Notes: generated from the letters alone by a model not told the origin. Counted from the stretch's first letter, positions 24,179 through 33,282 are shown. The stretch: DNA of 47,784 bases from an uncultured Acetobacteraceae bacterium (GCA_903918315.1 CAIXEA010000123.1:1-47784), one strand, 5' to 3'. A program made the numbers and translations.

Positions 24179-24763
24179 TCACACGGCCAGTCGGCGGGAG
24201 AGTGAGGCGCGGGTGGAGGCGAACGCCGGATGGAACCAGACCACCGCCGGGAAGCGCGCCAGCGCATAGCCATATAACGCCAGACCGATGGCGGGTTCGT
24301 CGCCCTCCACAATGGTCGAATGGATGTCATGATCCGCCATCGCCATGCCCTGGCCTGGCCGCACCACGACCTCCCCGGTTTTGACGACCTGGGCGTACCC
24401 GGGGCGGGAGCCATCGTCGAGGCGACGGAAGAATTCGTGCTTTTCGATGCCCGAGACGGCGGCATTGACGCACCAGATGCCATGATCGTGCGGCGCTGCT
24501 TCTTTGCCGGGCAGGTTGATGGTCAGATAGAGGCCGCAGCCATCGTTATCCTCCACCAGCAGGGGGTGATTGCGCCCCTGAGCGATCGGCATTTCGAAGT
24601 CTGACAGCGGAAATAAGGCGGTCTTGTTGGCCAGTGCGACCAGCTTCTGCTTGATCGCGTGCAGAGCCGAAGGGGTCGGTCCTTCCGTCGCGGTGATCGC
24701 GTGCACCTGTTGCATCAACGCGGCGCAGGCCCGCTGGCGTTTCGTCGCGATGCTGATCGGCAT
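24179..24763 (-). CDS. Cysteine dioxygenase-like cupin protein
   Basis: This encodes 194 residues. The cupin metal-binding histidines are H92 and H94 (APHDHGIWC) and H148 (DHDIHST), close in position and spacing to His86, His88 and His140 of mammalian cysteine dioxygenase. In place of the cysteine near position 93 there is C98. The C-terminal GLALYGYAL is typical of the bacterial CDO/3-mercaptopropionate dioxygenase group. It should bind non-haem iron and oxidise a small thiol to a sulfinate. The substrate is not decided. The start is supported by GAGGA 8 nt upstream of MPISIAT. It heads a three-gene leftward unit with the ferredoxin and an acyltransferase. Confidence 0.8.
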   Translation of the reverse strand: MPISIATKRQRACAALMQQVHAITATEGPTPSALHAIKQKLVALANKTALFPLSDFEMPIAQGRNHPLLVEDNDGCGLYLTINLPGKEAAPHDHGIWCVNAAVSGIEKHEFFRRLDDGSRPGYAQVVKTGEVVVRPGQGMAMADHDIHSTIVEGDEPAIGLALYGYALARFPAVVWFHPAFASTRASLSRRLAV

Positions 24764-24850
24764 CTTGTCCTCATCCCCGTCGTGGTTGGCCGAACATTGC
24801 GCAGGGCCGGGGCGGCTGGCAACCTTGGTGTTGCAAAAAGGGGAAGCACC

Positions 24851-26023
24851 ATGGACCGCCCGCTCGCCGATATTCGCGTGCTCGATTTCACCACCACCAT
24901 CGCCGGACCGCATTGCACCCGGCTGATGGCCGATCTGGGGGCGGAGGTGATCAAGATCGAGGCGGAGGATGGGGATATGATGCGGTCCCGCCCACCGCTG
25001 CGGGATGGCGCGAGCACATCGTTCGGGCAACTGAACGCGGGCAAGCAAAGCGTGGTGCTGGACCTGAAGCAGCCCGAAGCGCGGGAGATCGTGATGCGGC
25101 TGCTGTCGACCACCGATGTGCTGGTGGAGAACTACCGCCCCGGCGTGATGGCGCGCTTTGGGCTGGATCAGGCGGTCCTGCGGGAAAAGCGGCCGGAGCT
25201 GATCTATTGCGCCATCTCCGGCTACGGCCAGACCGGGCCGTCATCGGGGCTGGCCGCCTACGCGCCGGCGGTGCACGCCGCGTCCGGCTTCGACCTTGCG
25301 CACCTCGCCTATCAACCCGGCCGGGATCGGCCCGACAACTGCGGCATCTATGTCGCCGACTACTTCACCGGCACCTATGCCTTTGGCGCGATCATGACGG
25401 CGCTGCTGCACCGCAAGGAAACCGGGCGCGGTCAGATGATCGACGTCTCGATGCTGGAAACCATGGTTGGGATGCTGGCGGGGGAAACCCAGGCGGCGCA
25501 ATTCCCGGTCGCGCCGCCGGGCCGGCCGATGTTTGGGCCGGTGCGCACCAAGGACGGCTATATCATGCCGGCGATCGCCAGTGAACGCTCCTTCCAGGGC
25601 CTGGCCCGCGCGGCGGGACGGGAGGACTGGCTCACCGATCCCCGCTTTGCCCTCTACGCCGATCGGCGGCGGAACTGGGGCGATGTGGTGGATGCGTTGG
25701 AGGTCTGGTCGTCGACCTTGACCACTGCCGAATGCCAGGCCGCGTTCGATCGGGCCGGCGTGCCCAGCTCGCCCTACCGCACCGTGCGGGAGGTTATGAG
25801 CGATCCGCAGCTGGCGCATCGCGGCGCCTGGGCGACGGTGTCGGACAAGGCGGGCAGCTTTCAGGTGCTGAACCCGCCGTTCCGGTTCTCCGATGCCGCG
25901 GTCGAGGTGCGCGATTTCGCCGCGGGGTTGGGCGAGCACAGCCGATCGGTTTTGCAGGAGGCGGGGTATACCGCCGCCGAGATCGATGCACTCGCCGCAT
26001 CCGGGGTGGTGAAGGCGGGTTAG
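24851..26023 (+). CDS. Family III CoA transferase (CaiB/BaiF)
   Basis: This encodes 390 residues. It opens LADIRVLDFTTTIAGPHCTRL, then LGAEVIKIE and VLVENYRPGVMARFG, all family III hallmarks. The acyl-CoA-forming Asp is D170 (YVADYFTGTYA), and the segment HRKETGRGQMIDVSML follows as usual. It moves CoA between an acyl-CoA and a carboxylic acid through an aspartyl anhydride. The substrates are not inferable. The ATG has AAGGGG upstream and diverges from the cysteine-dioxygenase-like gene. Its stop overlaps the stop of convergent btuB by 4 nt. Confidence 0.92.
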   Translation: MDRPLADIRVLDFTTTIAGPHCTRLMADLGAEVIKIEAEDGDMMRSRPPLRDGASTSFGQLNAGKQSVVLDLKQPEAREIVMRLLSTTDVLVENYRPGVMARFGLDQAVLREKRPELIYCAISGYGQTGPSSGLAAYAPAVHAASGFDLAHLAYQPGRDRPDNCGIYVADYFTGTYAFGAIMTALLHRKETGRGQMIDVSMLETMVGMLAGETQAAQFPVAPPGRPMFGPVRTKDGYIMPAIASERSFQGLARAAGREDWLTDPRFALYADRRRNWGDVVDALEVWSSTLTTAECQAAFDRAGVPSSPYRTVREVMSDPQLAHRGAWATVSDKAGSFQVLNPPFRFSDAAVEVRDFAAGLGEHSRSVLQEAGYTAAEIDALAASGVVKAG

Positions 26024-27990
26024 TCGAGCGTCATCCGTACCCCCATGACGATGCTGGTGCCCGGTGTCTGGTAACCATTCACCGGTTCGAAGCGGGAACT
26101 GAACAAATTCCGGCCCGTGGTGTAGAGCTGAATCTTCGAGGTGATGTCATAGGCCGCGCTCAGGTTCGCGATCAGACCATGCTGCGCGGTGCCGCTGCCC
26201 AGGAAGGCGCCGCCATTGTCATATAACGCGTCCCGGAATGACCCGGTGTACGTCAAATCTGGCATGATCCTCAGGCCCGGCAGGGGGGTGATGGTTGCGC
26301 TGACCGACCCGCTATGCGGCGGCCGGCGGAGGAGCTGGCTGCCAGTATCCCTGTTTTCGGCCTCGGTATAGGTATGGGACAGGCGCAGCCTCAGCCAGGA
26401 TGCCGGGTGTAGCGCGACCTCGGTTTCCAAACCCCGCATATGGGCCGCGCCGATGTTCGTGGCGGTATAAGCCGGCGTGAACACGGTCACGATCAGATTG
26501 CGCACCTGCTGGTTGAACCAGGTGGTTCCGGCCGTCAGGAAGTCGGGCATCCCGCGGGCGGGCAGCGTGGTGGTAAACCCGACCTCCCAACCCTGCGCGG
26601 TTTCCGGTTTCAAGGCTGGGTTTCCGACATAGCCGTAGGAGTCGATGCCAAACCGGTCGAACAATGATGGGGCGCGGAAACTGGTGCCGTACGCGGCTTT
26701 GACTTTAGTGGCGAGTTCCGGGAAATCGACCACCCCACCCAGCCGCCACGTGAATGGCGCCTGATCGGCTACCCAATCCTGGCGGATCTGCCCGGTCAGC
26801 GTCAGCCGATCCCAGAGCGTGGCTTGTAAACCCGCATGCGCGGCATCCGTCACCATCGCGGCGCGCACGCTGTTCATATACGGAAAGCCGCCAAAGCTGT
26901 CGTTGGTGCGGACGGTGATCGAATCCTCCAGCCGCTGATAGCCGAAGGTCAGGCTGCTCGCCGAGACGGCCGGCCCGCCGATGAAGCGATCCATATGCAG
27001 GGTGTTGTTCCACTGCAGATCGTTGCGTCGTGCGTGATAGCGGTCATTGGTGGCGTTCTGGTTGGGGTCCGCGGCGGCATTTGGCTCGACATAGTGCCGG
27101 TCTTCCTGCTGCCGGCCGAGGAACAGGCTGGTGTCCAGCAAGCCGCCGAACAGCGCGGAGGTGACGCCGATGCGCCCCAGCAGCGAATCGGTGGTACCCG
27201 ACGAATTGGCCGTATCGTATGTCGGCGTGCCCAGCGTGTTGAACCCGAACAAGGCCGCCCGCCCGCGCAGGAACACGGAAAATCGCGTTCCATCGACCGG
27301 GGTGAAACCCAGGTTGAGCGTGGCGATCCGGTCGCGAAAGCCTTGCGGGGTGCCGGTATAGGACGTCATGCGCTGTGGATTGCTGTCGAACCCGCGCTGG
27401 GACTGGCTTGCGATCGTCAGGGCATAGTCGATCCGGCCCTCGGTTCCCGTGGCGCTGACCGCGCCGCGGACCTGCGCGGGATAGCCGCCGGACAGATCGA
27501 TGCTGACATGCGGCCCCGCCTCGGTGCCGCGGCGGGAGATCAGGTTGATCACCCCGCTCATGGCGCCGGACCCATAGAGTGCGGCCATGGGACCGCGAAT
27601 CACCTCGATCCGCTCGACGTCCGATAGGGTATCGACGCCGAAATTGAAGGCATCGCTGGGATCGGAGGGATCGTTGATGGGCATCCCGTCCCGCAGCACC
27701 AGCACATGGTTGGAGTTGCCGCCGCGGAGGAAGACGCTGGTCTGGCCGCCCGTGCCGCCGGCGGCGCTGACCCGAAGCCCGGGCACGTCGGCCAGGGCTT
27801 CGGTGAGAGTGTTGAAGCCTCTGTCCTCCATCGTTGATCGATCGATGACGGTCACGCCGGCGGGAATGTCCCGGGCGGATGTGGGTACGCGGGTGGCGGT
27901 GACCACCAGATCGGGCAGTTCGGTGACGGCTTCCCCGGCGAAAGCGGGGGTTGCAAGTGTAATTGCCAGCAGCGCGCTGAATGTGCGCAT
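26020..27990 (-). CDS. btuB: TonB-dependent vitamin B12 receptor (BtuB)
   Basis: This encodes 656 residues. A signal peptide (MRTFSALLAITLATPAFA) precedes a TonB box (DLVVTATR). The plug domain has ALADVPGLRVSAAGG, VFLRGGNSNHVLVLRDGMP and VERIEVIRGPMAALYGSGA. A 22-strand-type beta barrel fills the rest. The C-terminus ends GVRMTLD rather than in an aromatic residue, slightly unusual for an outer-membrane barrel. A cobalamin riboswitch in the leader identifies the substrate class as B12 or a corrinoid. An AGGAGG ribosome binding site lies 6 nt before the ATG. No TonB or ABC partner genes are in the window. Confidence 0.93.
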   Translation of the reverse strand: MRTFSALLAITLATPAFAGEAVTELPDLVVTATRVPTSARDIPAGVTVIDRSTMEDRGFNTLTEALADVPGLRVSAAGGTGGQTSVFLRGGNSNHVLVLRDGMPINDPSDPSDAFNFGVDTLSDVERIEVIRGPMAALYGSGAMSGVINLISRRGTEAGPHVSIDLSGGYPAQVRGAVSATGTEGRIDYALTIASQSQRGFDSNPQRMTSYTGTPQGFRDRIATLNLGFTPVDGTRFSVFLRGRAALFGFNTLGTPTYDTANSSGTTDSLLGRIGVTSALFGGLLDTSLFLGRQQEDRHYVEPNAAADPNQNATNDRYHARRNDLQWNNTLHMDRFIGGPAVSASSLTFGYQRLEDSITVRTNDSFGGFPYMNSVRAAMVTDAAHAGLQATLWDRLTLTGQIRQDWVADQAPFTWRLGGVVDFPELATKVKAAYGTSFRAPSLFDRFGIDSYGYVGNPALKPETAQGWEVGFTTTLPARGMPDFLTAGTTWFNQQVRNLIVTVFTPAYTATNIGAAHMRGLETEVALHPASWLRLRLSHTYTEAENRDTGSQLLRRPPHSGSVSATITPLPGLRIMPDLTYTGSFRDALYDNGGAFLGSGTAQHGLIANLSAAYDITSKIQLYTTGRNLFSSRFEPVNGYQTPGTSIVMGVRMTLD

Positions 27991-28044
27991 GCGGGTCCTC
28001 CTATCGACACAATGCCGACAGCTCGCATGCGGGTTTCTCCCCGC

Positions 28045-28056
28045 TGCACCGGTGCA
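28045..28056. repeat. 12-bp perfect palindrome in the btuB leader
   Basis: TGCACCGGTGCA is fully self-complementary and lies between the riboswitch aptamer and the btuB ribosome binding site. It is followed by a GCGGG-N6-CCCGC hairpin. These elements probably form the expression platform that exposes or hides the ribosome binding site. Confidence 0.5.
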
Positions 28057-28083
28057 CCCCGCCCGTGGCGCGCGCGCAGTCTC

Positions 28084-28241
28084 GATGCCGGCCGGTCTCC
28101 TGGCTCGCGAGTCTCCGCTTTGGCCCGCCTTCTCACCCCGATTGGGGGCAATGGCATATTGGGCCTGGCTCGTCGCTTACAGTTGCGGGGGCAGCCGCCT
28201 TTCGGCAGTTCCCGTTTCAGCCCTTGCGGGCCACCGGCATC
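28084..28241 (-). ncRNA. Cobalamin riboswitch (adenosylcobalamin/B12 aptamer)
   Basis: Read on the reverse strand, the segment shows the class hallmarks in order. GATGCCGG (28241-28234) pairs with CCGGCATC (28091-28084) as helix P1. GGGCTGAAACGGGAACTGCC is followed by the B12 box GCTGCCCCCGCAACTGTAAG. Then GCCATTG and GAGAAGGC occur, and finally AGCCAGGAGACCGGCC. Binding of cobalamin is expected to reduce btuB expression. The gap of about 90 nt to the ATG holds palindromic elements and an AGGAGG, suggesting translational control. Confidence 0.93.
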
Positions 28242-28276
28242 TGGCGGGAAACTGGCACACACCAAGAGAGTAGACA

Positions 28277-29497
28277 ATGATACCGCGCATAGAATTCGCC
28301 CCCGACGCCCCCGTTCCCCTGTCCGGCATTCGGGTCGTGGATATGTCCCGCCTGGTCGCCGGCAACATGGTCAGCCTGCAATTGGCCGATCAGGGGGCGG
28401 AGGTGATCAAGATCGAGGATCCCAAGGTCGGTGACCCCCTGCGCGCCTGGCGCACCAAGGGCCTGTCGCTGCATTGGAAGGTCTACGCCCGCAACAAGAA
28501 GAGCCTGGCGATCAACCTCCGCCCGCAGGCCGGGCGCGATGTGTTGCTCGATCTGCTGGCGACCGCCGATATTCTGATCGAGAATTACCGGCCGGGCACG
28601 CTGGAAGAGATGGGGCTGGGCCCGGATGTACTGCATGCGCGCAACCCGAAGCTGATCATCGTGCGCATCACCGGCTTCGGCCAGGATGGCCCGTATCGCG
28701 ATCGCCCCGGCTTCGGCACGCTGGTGGAGGCGATGTCGGGCTTCGCCGCCAAGAACGGATTCGGCGACCGCCCGCCGGTGCTGCCGCCTTTGGCGATGGC
28801 CGACATGATCTCCGGCCTCTATGGCGCCTATGCGATCATGGTCGCGTTGCGCGTCGTCGAACGCGGCGGCAAGGGCCAGATCATCGATCTGCCGTTGCTG
28901 GAGCCGATGATCTCGGTGCTTGGGCCGGAAGCGGCGATGTACACGGTCAGCGGGGAAAAGCCGGCGCGCACGGGCAGCCGATCGCTGACGACGTCGCCGC
29001 GCAATGTGTATGAGACGAGCGATGGGCGGTTCATCGCCATCTCCGCCTCCATCCAGCAGATGGCCGAGCGGGTGTTCCGCGCGATTGGCCGCGCCGATAT
29101 GATCGACGATCCGAAATTCCGCACCAACACCGACCGCGTGCGCCATATCGACGAATGCGACGGCATCGTGGCGGATTACATCAAGGCCCGGACCCTTGCC
29201 GAGAACATGGCGGTGTTCGAACAGGCCGAGGTGACGGCCATTCCGGTCTATGAGATCGATCAGCTGATCGCGGACCCGCATGTGCATGCGCGCGGCGTGC
29301 TGGTGGAGGCGCCGGACGAGGAAGCCGGCTCGGTCCTGATGCACAATATCATCCCCCGCCTGTCGGAAACGCCGGGGCGCCTGCGCTCCGCGGCGCCGTC
29401 GTTGGGGCAGCATAATGCCGAAATTCTGGGAAGCCTGGGGTTGGACGCCGCGCGGATGGCCGCGCTCGTTGCCGCTGGCGTGATGAAGGAATCCTGA
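28277..29497 (+). CDS. Family III CoA transferase (CaiB/BaiF), paired with CitE-like lyase
   Basis: This encodes 406 residues. Conserved blocks are LSGIRVVDMSRLVAGNMVS, GAEVIKIEDPKVGDPLRAW and ILIENYRPGTLEEMG. The catalytic Asp is D176 (AMADMISGLYG). The GGGG-type motif region and GKGQIIDLPLLEP follow. The gene starts 36 bp from the 5' end of the divergent btuB riboswitch, with AAGAGAG before the ATG. A CitE/HpcH-type lyase begins 2 nt after the stop. The pair suggests activation of a hydroxy-dicarboxylic acid such as a citramalate- or malate-like substrate to its CoA ester and then cleavage; this is inference. Confidence 0.92.
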   Translation: MIPRIEFAPDAPVPLSGIRVVDMSRLVAGNMVSLQLADQGAEVIKIEDPKVGDPLRAWRTKGLSLHWKVYARNKKSLAINLRPQAGRDVLLDLLATADILIENYRPGTLEEMGLGPDVLHARNPKLIIVRITGFGQDGPYRDRPGFGTLVEAMSGFAAKNGFGDRPPVLPPLAMADMISGLYGAYAIMVALRVVERGGKGQIIDLPLLEPMISVLGPEAAMYTVSGEKPARTGSRSLTTSPRNVYETSDGRFIAISASIQQMAERVFRAIGRADMIDDPKFRTNTDRVRHIDECDGIVADYIKARTLAENMAVFEQAEVTAIPVYEIDQLIADPHVHARGVLVEAPDEEAGSVLMHNIIPRLSETPGRLRSAAPSLGQHNAEILGSLGLDAARMAALVAAGVMKES

Positions 29498-29499
29498 CC

Positions 29500-30393
29500 A
29501 TGCGTGACGATCTACCCGTTTGGCGCTCGCTGATGTTCGTCCCGGTGACGGCGGAGAAATTTGTCCGCACCGGCGCCGATAAGGGCGCTGATGCGATCAT
29601 TCTGGACCTGGAGGACGCGGTTGCCCCGTCCCAGAAAGACCTGGCGCGGACCCTGATCGCGGATGCCATCCCGCAGGTGAACCGCAATGGCGCCGATGTC
29701 GTGGTGCGGGTGAACCGCCCCTGGCGCATGCTGGTGCGCGATATCGAAGCCGCGGTCATCCAAGGCGTCGCCGCGCTGATGCTGACCAAGGTCGACAGCC
29801 CCGAGCATGTGCTCGCCGTCGCCGAGATGGTCGACGAGCTGGAAGCCGAACGCGGCCTGCCCACCGGCAAGATCAAGTTCATCGTGCTGGTGGAAACCGC
29901 GGTGGGCTTCTTCCGCATCGCCGATATCGCCAAATGCCATCAGCGCATCGTGGGCATCAGCCTGGGGTCGGAGGATTTCGCCGCCGATGTTGGCATGCAG
30001 TCCGACCCGGAGGGCCTGTTCTACCCCAAGCAGCACACCATCTTCGCCGCCCGTGCCGCCGGCATCATGCCGATGGGCTTCGTCGGCTCGATCGCCGATT
30101 TCCGCGATCAGGACGCGTTCCGCGCCATCGTGCGGCGGTCACGCCGGCTCGGTTTCATGTGTGCCAGCGCGGTGCATCCGTTGCAGGTGCAGGTTTTGAA
30201 CGAGGAATTCTCCCCCGATCCAAAGGAGGTCGAGAAGGCGGAGCGGATGATCGCGGCGTACGATGATGCCTATGCCAAGGGGCTCGGCGCGGTGCAGTTC
30301 GAGGGTGCGATGATCGACGTGCCGGTGGTGAACCGGGCCCGGACCGTGGTAGCGCGCGCGGCGGCGATCCGGGGCAGGGGGCTATCGAAATAA
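29500..30393 (+). CDS. HpcH/HpaI aldolase / citrate lyase beta-subunit-like (CitE-type) CoA lyase
   Basis: This encodes 297 residues of the CitE-like TIM-barrel type. The opening RSLMFVPVTAEKFVRTGADKG and the motif ADAIILDLEDAV are characteristic. Metal ligands should be the Glu in LVETAVGFF and the Asp in GSEDFAADVG. The family includes citryl-, malyl-, beta-methylmalyl- and citramalyl-CoA lyases, which cleave beta-hydroxyacyl-CoA into acetyl-CoA or propionyl-CoA plus an oxo acid. Which of these applies cannot be told here, but coupling to a CoA transferase 2 nt upstream favours a CoA-ester substrate. Confidence 0.9.
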   Translation: MRDDLPVWRSLMFVPVTAEKFVRTGADKGADAIILDLEDAVAPSQKDLARTLIADAIPQVNRNGADVVVRVNRPWRMLVRDIEAAVIQGVAALMLTKVDSPEHVLAVAEMVDELEAERGLPTGKIKFIVLVETAVGFFRIADIAKCHQRIVGISLGSEDFAADVGMQSDPEGLFYPKQHTIFAARAAGIMPMGFVGSIADFRDQDAFRAIVRRSRRLGFMCASAVHPLQVQVLNEEFSPDPKEVEKAERMIAAYDDAYAKGLGAVQFEGAMIDVPVVNRARTVVARAAAIRGRGLSK

Positions 30394-30503
30394 CATGCCT
30401 CAACCGCTGAGATGCGGTGAGCCGGTCACATGATCACGATGGGTGCTCTCGCCAATTGTTGGGGAATGTCCTAATCCCGCCCTGACAGTTGGTTGAGGTC
30501 ATT

Positions 30504-31586
30504 ATGAACGACACCATCGATGCAATCGTGGACCGTTTGCAACAGTCGCTGCCGGATGCGCTGCAATGGTTGCTTCCGATCGCACGGCGGACTCTGGAAT
30601 ATGGTTTCGGTCCGTTCAATAACGGCGGCGGGCGCTTTCCCTGGTATGGCATTCTCGCGGCCCTGGGGATCGCGGCCGTCGCTTTCGTATGGGGCACGCG
30701 CGACAAGCACGATCGCACGCTCGCGGGGTTCCTGCGGTTTTGTTTTCCGAAAGAGATTTATCTCGATAAAAATGTCTGGGTCGATCTGAAGATCGGCTTC
30801 ATGAACCCGTTCATTCAGCCCGCCGTCAACATCACCTGGCGCATCACGACGGTGCTGATTGCCTCCAGGATCACCGAACTCCTGACCCTGCTGCTGGGAC
30901 CCAACACCAGTCCCGCCGCCTGGACGCCAACTTCGGTCATGATCTGCGCGGTCGCGTTCTCATTGATGAGCGATTTCGGATATTTCCTGTTTCATTGGCT
31001 GGCCCATGTCTTTCCGCCTTTGTGGGCCATTCACAAGCTGCACCATTCGGCGGAGGCGCTCACCCCCCTGACGGCGGCACGGGTGCATCCGCTGGAGCGG
31101 GCCGTCATGGGGCCGTTCATGGCTTTCACCACCGCGCTGCTTGCCGGTCCCATCATCTATTTCTATGGGGGTACGACCAGCCCGGAGGCGATTTTTGGAC
31201 TGTCGATGCCCGGCTCCTTGTTCTTTTTGGCCGGCCATATCCTCCATCATTCGCATGTCTGGGTCTATTTCGGGCCGGTGATCGGGCGGGTGATCGTCAG
31301 CCCCGTGCAGCACCAGATCCATCACAGTTCCCTGCCGCAGCACTGCGATCGCAACTTCGCGGAGCACTGGGCGATTTGGGATACTATGTTCGGGACTCTG
31401 TATCTGCCGCAAGGGCGGGAGACCCTGAAGATGGGCCTGACCGGCTATACGAAGCAGCCACACACCGGTCTGATCACGGCTTTGGCCCTCCCGGTATGGG
31501 ATTCCTTCAAGGCCTGCCTGGCCCTCGCGACGCGGCTTGCGCGGCATTACCGGCTGCTGCAGCCGCCAGGCGCCGTGCGCCGGTAG
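30504..31586 (+). CDS. Sterol desaturase / fatty acid hydroxylase family membrane protein
   Basis: This encodes 360 residues. Hydrophobic segments lie near 50-65, 105-130 and 150-175. The histidine clusters of the non-haem di-iron membrane oxygenases are HWLAH, HKLHHS, HILHHSH and HQIHHSSLPQH. Family members hydroxylate or desaturate lipids, sterols, hopanoids or carotenoids at the membrane; the substrate is unknown. The ATG at 30504 with GAGG upstream is preferred over a TTG at 30489. The final 40 nt overlap the 3' end of a convergent gene. Confidence 0.87.
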   Translation: MNDTIDAIVDRLQQSLPDALQWLLPIARRTLEYGFGPFNNGGGRFPWYGILAALGIAAVAFVWGTRDKHDRTLAGFLRFCFPKEIYLDKNVWVDLKIGFMNPFIQPAVNITWRITTVLIASRITELLTLLLGPNTSPAAWTPTSVMICAVAFSLMSDFGYFLFHWLAHVFPPLWAIHKLHHSAEALTPLTAARVHPLERAVMGPFMAFTTALLAGPIIYFYGGTTSPEAIFGLSMPGSLFFLAGHILHHSHVWVYFGPVIGRVIVSPVQHQIHHSSLPQHCDRNFAEHWAIWDTMFGTLYLPQGRETLKMGLTGYTKQPHTGLITALALPVWDSFKACLALATRLARHYRLLQPPGAVRR

Positions 31587-33211
31587 AGTTCGAGCCGGTG
31601 ATCCGCGCTCTGGTGAATCATGCGATAGCCGGCCAGGGAACCCGCCCGCAAATCATGGAACGGGCCAGGCGCCTCGGCTGAGGGGATGTCCCAAAGCAGC
31701 ACGTAATCGACCGCGATTCCGGTCGCTGCTTCGAACCCGCCGGTATCAATCCGATCAACATGGGTATCGCGTTGCGCGGTCTGCCAACCATAAAGCAGAC
31801 GCTGCGGGTCGACGTCGGGCCTGAAACGCACGGGATAGACCGGCAGGCGGGCGTTGTAGTTGAACAGAACCGGGCGGTCGTCCTTCAACGCGATGCGGTT
31901 GGCCAGATGGAACAGCGGGTGGCTCGCCAAACGGGCGGTATTCGCCATATCCAGCTTGAAATTGGATAAGATGGGCGCGGTCGTGCAATGCGGTCCGATC
32001 AGTGCGTCGGCCGCCTCAAAGTCCGCTAACACCGGCGGAAGGTCGTGGCGCTGCACCTTGAGTGTCAGCGCCATCGTCGAGAGCGCGCTGGCCGACGCGA
32101 TCGCGACCGCGGACAGGCGGAGCGTGCGTTGCACCGGAAACTGGGCGGCCAGCAAGATCAGACCGATGGCGGGAAAGACCGCCGCGCGCCAAAAATGACT
32201 CCAGCCGCCGCCGGCCTGATCCGGGATCGCCAGCATGAACAGTATGAACCCGATGAATACGATGGTCATTGACCAGCGGCGTTCACGGGCCGATGGGTCA
32301 TGGGCGTCGGCGGCGCGGGCTTTTATCCAACCCAACACGCAGAGCCCACCGAGCGTCGCCGTCACCAGGCAACTAAAGATCGTCGTCGTCCGGCCGATCG
32401 GCGCGAAGGCGTCGCCGCGCAGAAATTCGACGATCCGGCCGAATAGAGGGATGGCGTAGATCGTTTCCCGGTTGGCGCCGCCTTGCAGCGCGAAAAACAA
32501 GAAAAGGATCAGGCTGGGCATCACGCACAGCGCGAGCAGCGCGAACGTTCCGCAGATCCGTCCCTTCGGCTGCCCCATGCTGAGTCGAAATCCGCCATCG
32601 ACCAAAGCGAGGAGGCCGATCGCCAGAACCGCCTCCATCCACCCGGAGGCCTGGCAGCCCAGCGTCAGCAGCAGCGCCCCACCCAGCAAGGCGCCGCGGG
32701 TCTGTGTCCCCCGCTCCTTGAAGCCGAAATAGGCCCAAAGGCAGAGGAGCGCCCCCGCGAGCGACAGGCAGAAATTATAGAGGCCGAGGTAAAACAAGCG
32801 CTGCAAGGCGATGGGGAAGAAAAACACCGCATAGGCGGTGGCGCCCGGTGCGAGGCGGCGCAAGGCGAGCCGCCCCGCGAGGACGGGGGCGGCGATACAG
32901 ATCGCCTGCATGACCGCCTCGGCCGCCATCGGCGGCAGCCGCGTCATGATCGCGGCCAGTAGAAAATGCCCCAGCGCGTTCGGGGAGAGCACCGGGTTCA
33001 ACTCATACAGGCGATTCAGCATCGGCCAGGCGGGATCGCCGGCCACGGTCATGAAATGCGCCATACCCGCATGGGATGGCCCGTCACTGGTCAGAATGGG
33101 CCCAGCAACAGCGATCATCCCGAAGGCGCAAACCAGGAGGCCCCAGAACGCGATGTCCTCCGGCGCCGGGGGCCGGGAATGAGGCGGGTTGGCGATCGAT
33201 GTAACGGGCAT
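31547..33211 (-). CDS. Polytopic membrane protein, glycosyltransferase-C-like, unassigned
   Basis: This encodes 554 residues with ten or more hydrophobic segments in the first 410. A C-terminal soluble domain of about 140 residues contains ARLPVYPVRFRPDVDPQRLL and AVDYVLLWDIPS. An acidic position in the first loop (ILTSDGPSH, with MLNRLYELNPV following) is reminiscent of GT-C glycosyltransferases that use lipid-linked sugars. No decisive signature is visible, so the function is not assigned. The start was set at MPVTSIANPP, avoiding an in-frame extension of low quality. The 3' end runs 40 nt into the convergent hydroxylase gene. Confidence 0.7.
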   Translation of the reverse strand: MPVTSIANPPHSRPPAPEDIAFWGLLVCAFGMIAVAGPILTSDGPSHAGMAHFMTVAGDPAWPMLNRLYELNPVLSPNALGHFLLAAIMTRLPPMAAEAVMQAICIAAPVLAGRLALRRLAPGATAYAVFFFPIALQRLFYLGLYNFCLSLAGALLCLWAYFGFKERGTQTRGALLGGALLLTLGCQASGWMEAVLAIGLLALVDGGFRLSMGQPKGRICGTFALLALCVMPSLILFLFFALQGGANRETIYAIPLFGRIVEFLRGDAFAPIGRTTTIFSCLVTATLGGLCVLGWIKARAADAHDPSARERRWSMTIVFIGFILFMLAIPDQAGGGWSHFWRAAVFPAIGLILLAAQFPVQRTLRLSAVAIASASALSTMALTLKVQRHDLPPVLADFEAADALIGPHCTTAPILSNFKLDMANTARLASHPLFHLANRIALKDDRPVLFNYNARLPVYPVRFRPDVDPQRLLYGWQTAQRDTHVDRIDTGGFEAATGIAVDYVLLWDIPSAEAPGPFHDLRAGSLAGYRMIHQSADHRLELYRRTAPGGCSSR

Positions 33212-33282
33212 GAGGGCTTCTAGCCCAGCCCGCCCCCATACAACAGATTGGAGGCAACCGATCGGGCAAGGCAGGACGCCTG

